The position numbers and the translations under genes are program-made. A stretch of DNA of 64,000 bases from assembly GCF_018139625.1 (NCBI RefSeq), contig NZ_JAGSOH010000004.1, positions 1 through 64,000 on the forward strand, written 5' to 3'. The stretch is from Actinospica acidithermotolerans. Its GTDB lineage: Bacteria > Actinomycetota > Actinomycetes > Streptomycetales > Catenulisporaceae. Below are positions 59,613 to 64,000 of the stretch, in pieces (within the stretch, counting starts at the first letter, position 1; each line of letters opens with the position of its first letter). The notes under the pieces are model-generated. The model was not told the DNA's origin, searched no databases, and saw only the letters and a list, made by a program, of their open reading frames with translations.

Positions 59613-59645
59613 CCCGATGTCAGATCACGAAGTCCGACTGCCGTG
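59591..59645 (-). repeat. Right terminal inverted repeat
   Basis: Reverse complement begins CACGGCAGTCGGACT and matches the left end at 24 of the outer 25 positions. Its inner part overlaps the last codons of the transposase. Confidence 0.88.
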
Positions 59646-59649
59646 CTAG
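59646..59649. repeat. Target-site duplication, right copy (CTAG)
   Basis: Second CTAG copy, next to the right inverted repeat. Removing the element plus one copy restores a short palindrome, CCGCCTA-ggccgc-TAGGCGG, between two convergent genes. Confidence 0.85.
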
Positions 59650-59653
59650 GCCG

Positions 59654-61105
59654 CTAGGCGGACGGGGTGATCTTCAGCACCGGGAACGGGATCTCCTTAA
59701 GGTGCCCGTTCTCCCAGCTCTCCGGCAGGCGCACGCTCAGCAAGTCGGCGCGCTGCTCGTACTCCAACGGGATCGGATCCCACTCGCCGCTGTGCCCGAG
59801 CAGTTCGATCCGCTCGATCCGGCGCTGGTAGAGCGTCAGGTCCGCGCCGAGCGAACGGATGTCCATCCGGCCGTTCTCCGGCGCGGCCAGCCCGATCACG
59901 TACAGGCACTCCTCCCGCGTCGTGAACCGGAAGTCGTGCGGACCGTACTGCTGCCGCTTGAACTCGGAGAAGCCGCCGTCGGCCGTCTTCGTCGGTCCCT
60001 CGCCGAACACGGCCCAGGGGCGCGACGCGTAGATCGCCTCGCCGTTCACGGCCAGCCAGGAGCCGAGCGTCCGCAGCAGCTCGGCCTCGTACTCGACGAT
60101 CGAGCCGTCTGCCTTCGGGCCGACGTTCAGCAGAAGGCTGCCGTTCTTGGACACGACGTCGATCAGTGTGCCCGCGACCTCCTGCGCGGTCTTGTACTCC
60201 TGGCCCTCGACGTGGCACCAGGCGTTGCGTGCGATCGACGTGCATGCTTGCCACGGCTCCGGCCGCAGCACCGCGCTGGAGCCGCGCTCGATGTCCGCGA
60301 CGGCCGTCCCGGCCGGGAACGCGCCGTCCTTGTACGAGATCACCGAGCCGAGCCCGGCGGCCTCCAGCCGGTTGTAGTAGTGCGCGGCGAGGCGCGGCAG
60401 GTAGGGCCGGTACGCCGGCCGGTGGATCCACCAGTCGAAGTAGAGCATCTGCGGCTGGTACGCGTCGATCAGCTCGATCGTGTGTGCGGCCCACTCATCG
60501 AGGAACTGCTTGCTCGGCGGCATCTCCTGCGGTTGCGCCGGGCCGTAGAGCGAGGCGTACCTCCCCGAACGCACGTCCGAGTCGAAGGTCATGCCGCCGT
60601 TGAGGAACCACCACAGCTCGGCGCGGTGCCAGGAGACGCCGAAGACCATCGACCGGTCCCGTACCGCGCGCGAGAGCTCGCCGACGACGTCCCGCTTCGG
60701 GCCCATCCGGGCCGCGTTCCACGGGTTGAGCTCGCTGCGGTACATCGCGAAGCCGTCGTGGTGCTCGGCGACGGGGACGACGTACTGCGCCCCGGCCGAG
60801 CGGAACAGCGTCGCCCACGCGTCCGGGTCGAAGTTCTCCCCGGTCAGCATCGGGATGAAGTCCTTGAAGCCGAACTCCGACTGCGGGCCGTAGGTCTTCC
60901 GGTGGTGCTCGTACTCCGGCTTGCCGGCGCGGTACATGTTGCGCGCGTACCACTCGTTGCCGAACGCGGGCACGCTGTACGGACCCCAGTGCACGAAGAT
61001 GCCGAGCTTGGCGTCGCGGAACCAGTCAGGAACCCGGTACCCGGCCAGCGATTCCCAGGTCGGCAGGAACGGCCCCCCGGGGACTTCGGGTCCGGGGGCG
61101 GTCAT
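59654..61105 (-). CDS. GH29 alpha-L-fucosidase
   Basis: A 483-residue glycoside hydrolase. WFRDAKLGIFVHWGPYSVPAFGNEWYARNMY, the YVVPVAEHHDGFAMY block (His115-116) and MLYFDWWIH with nucleophile Asp224 are GH29 hallmarks; GSLLLNVGPKADGSI follows, then a beta-sandwich domain. There is no signal peptide, so it should act in the cytoplasm on imported fucosides. It is coupled to the upstream GH3 gene by an ATGA overlap. The transposable element lies 8 nt beyond its stop. Confidence 0.93.
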   Translation of the reverse strand: MTAPGPEVPGGPFLPTWESLAGYRVPDWFRDAKLGIFVHWGPYSVPAFGNEWYARNMYRAGKPEYEHHRKTYGPQSEFGFKDFIPMLTGENFDPDAWATLFRSAGAQYVVPVAEHHDGFAMYRSELNPWNAARMGPKRDVVGELSRAVRDRSMVFGVSWHRAELWWFLNGGMTFDSDVRSGRYASLYGPAQPQEMPPSKQFLDEWAAHTIELIDAYQPQMLYFDWWIHRPAYRPYLPRLAAHYYNRLEAAGLGSVISYKDGAFPAGTAVADIERGSSAVLRPEPWQACTSIARNAWCHVEGQEYKTAQEVAGTLIDVVSKNGSLLLNVGPKADGSIVEYEAELLRTLGSWLAVNGEAIYASRPWAVFGEGPTKTADGGFSEFKRQQYGPHDFRFTTREECLYVIGLAAPENGRMDIRSLGADLTLYQRRIERIELLGHSGEWDPIPLEYEQRADLLSVRLPESWENGHLKEIPFPVLKITPSA

Positions 61106-63531
61106 GAAAGCTCCACGCGCGCCACGGCCGCCGCGTCCTCGCTCGACCGGGCGAACTCGAACACGTATTCACCCGGGGGCAGGAAGCGCTCGGACCTCTC
61201 CGGGGACCACTGCGCGAACCGCTCCCGCGGCACGTCGAACGCGATGCGGCGGCTCTCGCCGGGCTCCAGGCGGATCCGGTCGAATCCGACCAGCGCCCGC
61301 CGTGCCTCACCGCCCTCGCGGCGGACGTAGAGCTGCACGACTTCGTGCCCGGCGGTACCCGAGGTGTTGGCCACGGAGACCTCAGCGGATAATGTGAGCG
61401 ATCCCGGCAAAATCTCCCGAACAGCCACGGCCGGGGTGCTGTAGTCGAAAGTCGCGTAGGTAAGACCATGCCCGAAGGGATACACGTGTGCCCGCCGCGA
61501 GTAGCGGTAGGTCCACCCGGATCCGATCACGTCGTAGTCCTCGCGTCCGGGCAGTTCCGCGTCACCGGAGTACCAGGTCTGCGGGAGCCGGCCGGACGGA
61601 TTGTGCCGTCCGCTGAGCACCTGCGCGATCGCCGTGCCGAGCTCCTGGCCCGCGTGCGAGCTCCACACGATGGCCGGGACGTTCTCCGCGGCCCAGTCGA
61701 TGGCGTACGGGTAGCTCGAGACCACGACCAGCACGGTGCCGGGGTTCGCCGCGACGACCGCGTGCAGCAGGCGCTCCTGCCCGGGCGGCAGCGCGAGGCT
61801 GTCCCGGTCGACCGTCTCCCGGCCGTTGATGTGCGGGTCGTTGCCGAGCACGAGCACGACGCGGTCCGCGGCGGCGGCGAGCTCGGCCGCCTCGCGCAGG
61901 CCCGAGGCCACGGTCTCCAGACGGAAGCGGGTGGCCTGCTCGGGAGTCTCGGCGTCCGCGACGAGGCGGCCGGTGGCGCGCTCGACCCGCGCGTACTTCC
62001 GGCTATGCGGGGCGTTCGAGCGCAGCAGCAGCTCCCCGTGCGCGAGGTCGGCGGCGGCGTTGCCGGAGACGGTCTCGAACTCCCAGAGTTCCTTGACGAA
62101 CCATCCGTCCGGCGTCGCGGCCGCGGCCTCGATCTCGGTGTCGCCCTCGCCGGTCAGTGTCAGATACCTGCCGTTGTCGACCGACTGCAGCGTGTGCACG
62201 GGGATCGGGCATTGGACGCTCGTTCCCCAGTCCTGGTGCCGGAACGGGCCGAACTCGCCGATCCCGCCGGCGTCCCGCAGCACGACGAGGTCGGCGCCGT
62301 CCGCGACGTCGACGGCGGCCGAGGGGAATTCGGCGCGCAGGCCGTCGGCGACGGACACCTCGTAGGGGAGGGTCCCGCTGTACCAGTCGGTCATCACGCG
62401 CGAGCCGAGGTGGCCGATCACGGCGACCCGGCCAGGCTCGGCCAGCGGCAGCGCGCCGCCCTCGTTCTTGAGCAGCACGACGGAGGCGAGTGCGGCTTCG
62501 CGGGAGAGCTCGCGGTGCTGCGCGCAGTCGATCACGTCGGCGCGGATGCCCGCGTACGGGTCGTCCTCGGGCGCGAACTCGCCGCTGCGGGCGCGCATCA
62601 GCAGCACCCGGCGCACGGCGGCGTCCACGTCAGCCTCGGTGATCAGGCCGCGATCGAGCGCCTCGGTGAACCGCTCGATCGTCGGCTGCGAGTCGGCGCT
62701 GTTGTCGGTGTAGCTGTCGACGCCGGCCTTCAGCGCGGCCGCGTGCGACTCGGCGTGCGTGGCGAAGAACTTCTCGCGATCGACGAGGTTCGACGGGGCC
62801 TGCGCGTCCGAGCAGATCGCGAGCTCCGGGTCCCACGCGTGCAGTACGTCGTTGATCAGCGGGTGCACGTGGTTCGGCACGCCGTTGGTGAGGTTGTAGC
62901 CCGGCATCACGCCCGCGGCCACGCCCGCCTCGATCGGTCCGCGGAAGGCCTCGAGCTCGTACTCGCGCAGCACCCGCTCCGGCACCTGGATGTCCACCAG
63001 GTCGCGGTCGGTCTCGGTGTTGTAGGCGAGGAAGTGCTTGAGCACCGGCGTCGTGCGCCACACCGTCGGGTGCTCGCCGCGCAGGCCGGTGCAGTACGCG
63101 GTGGCCAGCTCGGACGTCGCGTACGCGTCCTCGCTGTAGCCCTCTTCGTTGCGCCCCCAGCGCGGGTCGCGCAGCGGGTTGACCACCGGCGCCCAGACGT
63201 TCAGGGAGACCATCGGGAACTTCTCCGTCTGGGCGCTGAGCTGGAAGGCGTTCGCGGTGTCCTGCTTGAACGCCCGCACCTCGGTGGAGACGGCCGCGCC
63301 GACCCGGCGCAGCAGGTCCCGGTCCCAGGTCGCGCCGAGGCCGACCGCCTGCGGGTACACCGTCGCCTTGCCGATCCACGCGACGCCGTGCAGCGCCTCG
63401 CAGCCGGTGTGGAATTTCGCGAGGCCGAGGCGGTCGACGGCGGGCTGGTGCTGGTGAAGAAACGCGATCTTCTCCGCGACGGTCAGCTCGGCCAGCAGCG
63501 CTGCGGCCTGGTCTTCGGGTGCAGGGGTCAC
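61102..63531 (-). CDS. GH3 beta-glycosidase with inserted beta-trefoil-like domain
   Basis: An 809-residue GH3 enzyme. The barrel domain (1-325) carries LKHFLAYNTETDRD and nucleophile Asp242 in ICSDAQAP. The second domain begins VVLLKNEGGALPL and supplies the likely acid/base Glu572 in NGRETVDRDSL. Between them, at about 415-542, an extra domain reads VHTLQSVDNGRYLTLTG...WEFETVSG, a fascin/ricin-type beta-trefoil rather than the usual PA14. A fibronectin III-like domain ends the protein. No signal peptide, hence cytoplasmic. It starts at GTG. Specificity (glucoside, xyloside or other) is not fixed. Confidence 0.92.
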   Translation of the reverse strand: MTPAPEDQAAALLAELTVAEKIAFLHQHQPAVDRLGLAKFHTGCEALHGVAWIGKATVYPQAVGLGATWDRDLLRRVGAAVSTEVRAFKQDTANAFQLSAQTEKFPMVSLNVWAPVVNPLRDPRWGRNEEGYSEDAYATSELATAYCTGLRGEHPTVWRTTPVLKHFLAYNTETDRDLVDIQVPERVLREYELEAFRGPIEAGVAAGVMPGYNLTNGVPNHVHPLINDVLHAWDPELAICSDAQAPSNLVDREKFFATHAESHAAALKAGVDSYTDNSADSQPTIERFTEALDRGLITEADVDAAVRRVLLMRARSGEFAPEDDPYAGIRADVIDCAQHRELSREAALASVVLLKNEGGALPLAEPGRVAVIGHLGSRVMTDWYSGTLPYEVSVADGLRAEFPSAAVDVADGADLVVLRDAGGIGEFGPFRHQDWGTSVQCPIPVHTLQSVDNGRYLTLTGEGDTEIEAAAATPDGWFVKELWEFETVSGNAAADLAHGELLLRSNAPHSRKYARVERATGRLVADAETPEQATRFRLETVASGLREAAELAAAADRVVLVLGNDPHINGRETVDRDSLALPPGQERLLHAVVAANPGTVLVVVSSYPYAIDWAAENVPAIVWSSHAGQELGTAIAQVLSGRHNPSGRLPQTWYSGDAELPGREDYDVIGSGWTYRYSRRAHVYPFGHGLTYATFDYSTPAVAVREILPGSLTLSAEVSVANTSGTAGHEVVQLYVRREGGEARRALVGFDRIRLEPGESRRIAFDVPRERFAQWSPERSERFLPPGEYVFEFARSSEDAAAVARVELS

Positions 63532-63863
63532 GGGGCAACACTCTCACTCGAGGGATTGATCGAAGCGCTTCGAAAGTCGCAGCGAAACCGGGTTCATGTC
63601 AACCCCAGGCATGGCAAAGGACTGCGGGCGTGCGGCCAAGTCTTAGCGATTGTGCAGATCAACTGGGGTGGACGGCGGATGCCCCTGGACCATGGCGGAC
63701 GCGGTGGCCGCGACCGGAAGGCAGGCTGCTCGTAACCGAACCGTAATCGAAGCCCCTTGCCTGGCTCGAACCGCTGTCCTAACCTCAAGCCATCATTGAA
63801 GCGCTTCGACGACTCCATCTCGCGCGGGTCGTGAAGAGCGACCCCACAATCCTGGAGAGTTCA
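63532..63863. promoter_or_regulatory. Divergent control region of the sugar locus with two LacI-type operators
   Basis: TCGAAGCGCTTCGA (63560-63573) lies between a minus-strand TTGACA (63602 to 63597) and the GH3 start. TTGAAGCGCTTCGA (63796-63809) lies just after a plus-strand promoter, TTGCCT (63757-63762), 17-nt spacer, TAACCT (63780-63785). The shared core GAAGCGCTTC, with central CG, is the LacI-family operator type. One repressor would block both directions until an inducing sugar appears. The repressor gene is outside the window. Confidence 0.8.
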
Positions 63864-64000
63864 ATGCCGAGCTCCACCGCTTTCACCCGCCGCGGGTTCG
63901 TGACCGCGACGGCGGGTGTCGCCGGCGCGATAGCCGCCACGCCACTGCTGTCGGCCTGTGGCAGTTCCGCCGCCAACAAGGGCGGCGTCACCACGTCCAA
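63864..64000 (+). CDS. Sugar ABC transporter substrate-binding lipoprotein (5' part)
   Basis: Only the first 45 residues are in the window. They form a twin-arginine-type lipoprotein signal: FTRRGFVTATAGVAGAIA, then the lipobox LLSAC followed by GSSAAN. CTGGAGAG precedes the ATG. Divergence from the GH3-GH29 operon and a shared operator type suggest the binding protein of an oligosaccharide importer feeding those glycosidases. The family cannot be confirmed beyond the signal. Confidence 0.75.
   Translation, partial: MPSSTAFTRRGFVTATAGVAGAIAATPLLSACGSSAANKGGVTTS

Larger units (their letters stand above)
56186..59645 (+). mobile_element. IS701-family element carrying a TetR / TetX-like monooxygenase cassette
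   Basis: A 3460-bp element bounded by inverted repeats 56186-56240 and 59591-59645: 24 of the outer 25 bp match and 44 of 55 overall, most mismatches being transitions. CTAG flanks both sides. It encodes a minus-strand TetR repressor, a plus-strand flavin monooxygenase and the plus-strand transposase. Ordinary IS701 members are about 1.4-1.6 kb with only a transposase, so this one carries about 1.9 kb of passenger DNA. Ends, duplication and transposase catalytic residues all look intact, so it is probably recent and may be active. Confidence 0.9.

Overview
The window is 64 kb of a high-G+C actinomycete chromosome. Codon usage, GTG starts, ATGA/GTGA gene overlaps and many actinobacterial core genes all support this. 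These include hisI-trpE-trpCBA with its two associated membrane proteins, a MauE/DsbA pair beside lgt, gltBD, a PdtaR-type ANTAR regulator, and the decaprenylphosphoryl-arabinose genes. The gene order resembles Streptomyces and relatives such as Catenulisporales; the genus cannot be fixed from the window.

Layout. 1-5.2 kb: end of a DinB-like gene, a heterodimeric ABC exporter with one degenerate ATPase site, and a multi-pass glycosyltransferase. 5.3-14.7 kb: hisI and tryptophan biosynthesis (trpE, trpC, trpB, trpA) with a WW-containing leader-like ORF between trpC and trpB, then a thiol-redox pair and prolipoprotein transferase lgt. 15-22.7 kb: glutamate synthase gltBD and pyruvate kinase. 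22.8-24.3 kb: an HTH/endonuclease-like gene remnant, a CAA-anticodon tRNA without a long variable arm, and the ANTAR regulator. 24.7-33.6 kb: APC permease, an unknown helical-repeat protein, small membrane proteins, a thioesterase, polA and a PhyH-type dioxygenase. 33.6-44.5 kb: a catabolic block with 3-oxoacid CoA-transferase, a five-gene Liv-type ABC importer plus alpha/beta hydrolase, a GAF/PucR-type regulator and 3-hydroxybutyrate dehydrogenase. 44.5-54.8 kb: flippase, methyltransferase, rpsA, coaE, the arabinose-donor genes ubiA-dprE1-dprE2, and uvrB.

The most striking feature is at 56,186-59,645: a 3.46-kb IS701-family element with intact ends (24 of the outer 25 bp match) and a CTAG target duplication. 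Besides its DDE transposase it carries a divergent pair, a TetR-family repressor and a flavin monooxygenase resembling the tetracycline-inactivating TetX group. A perfect 16-bp palindrome lies between them. The transposase follows the monooxygenase by 2 nt, so the repressor may control both the passenger enzyme and transposition. The element split a small palindrome between two convergent genes.

The right end (59.6-64 kb) is a sugar locus: an intracellular GH3-GH29 operon and a divergent Tat-type lipoprotein binding protein, each promoter carrying a LacI-type GAAGCGCTTC operator.
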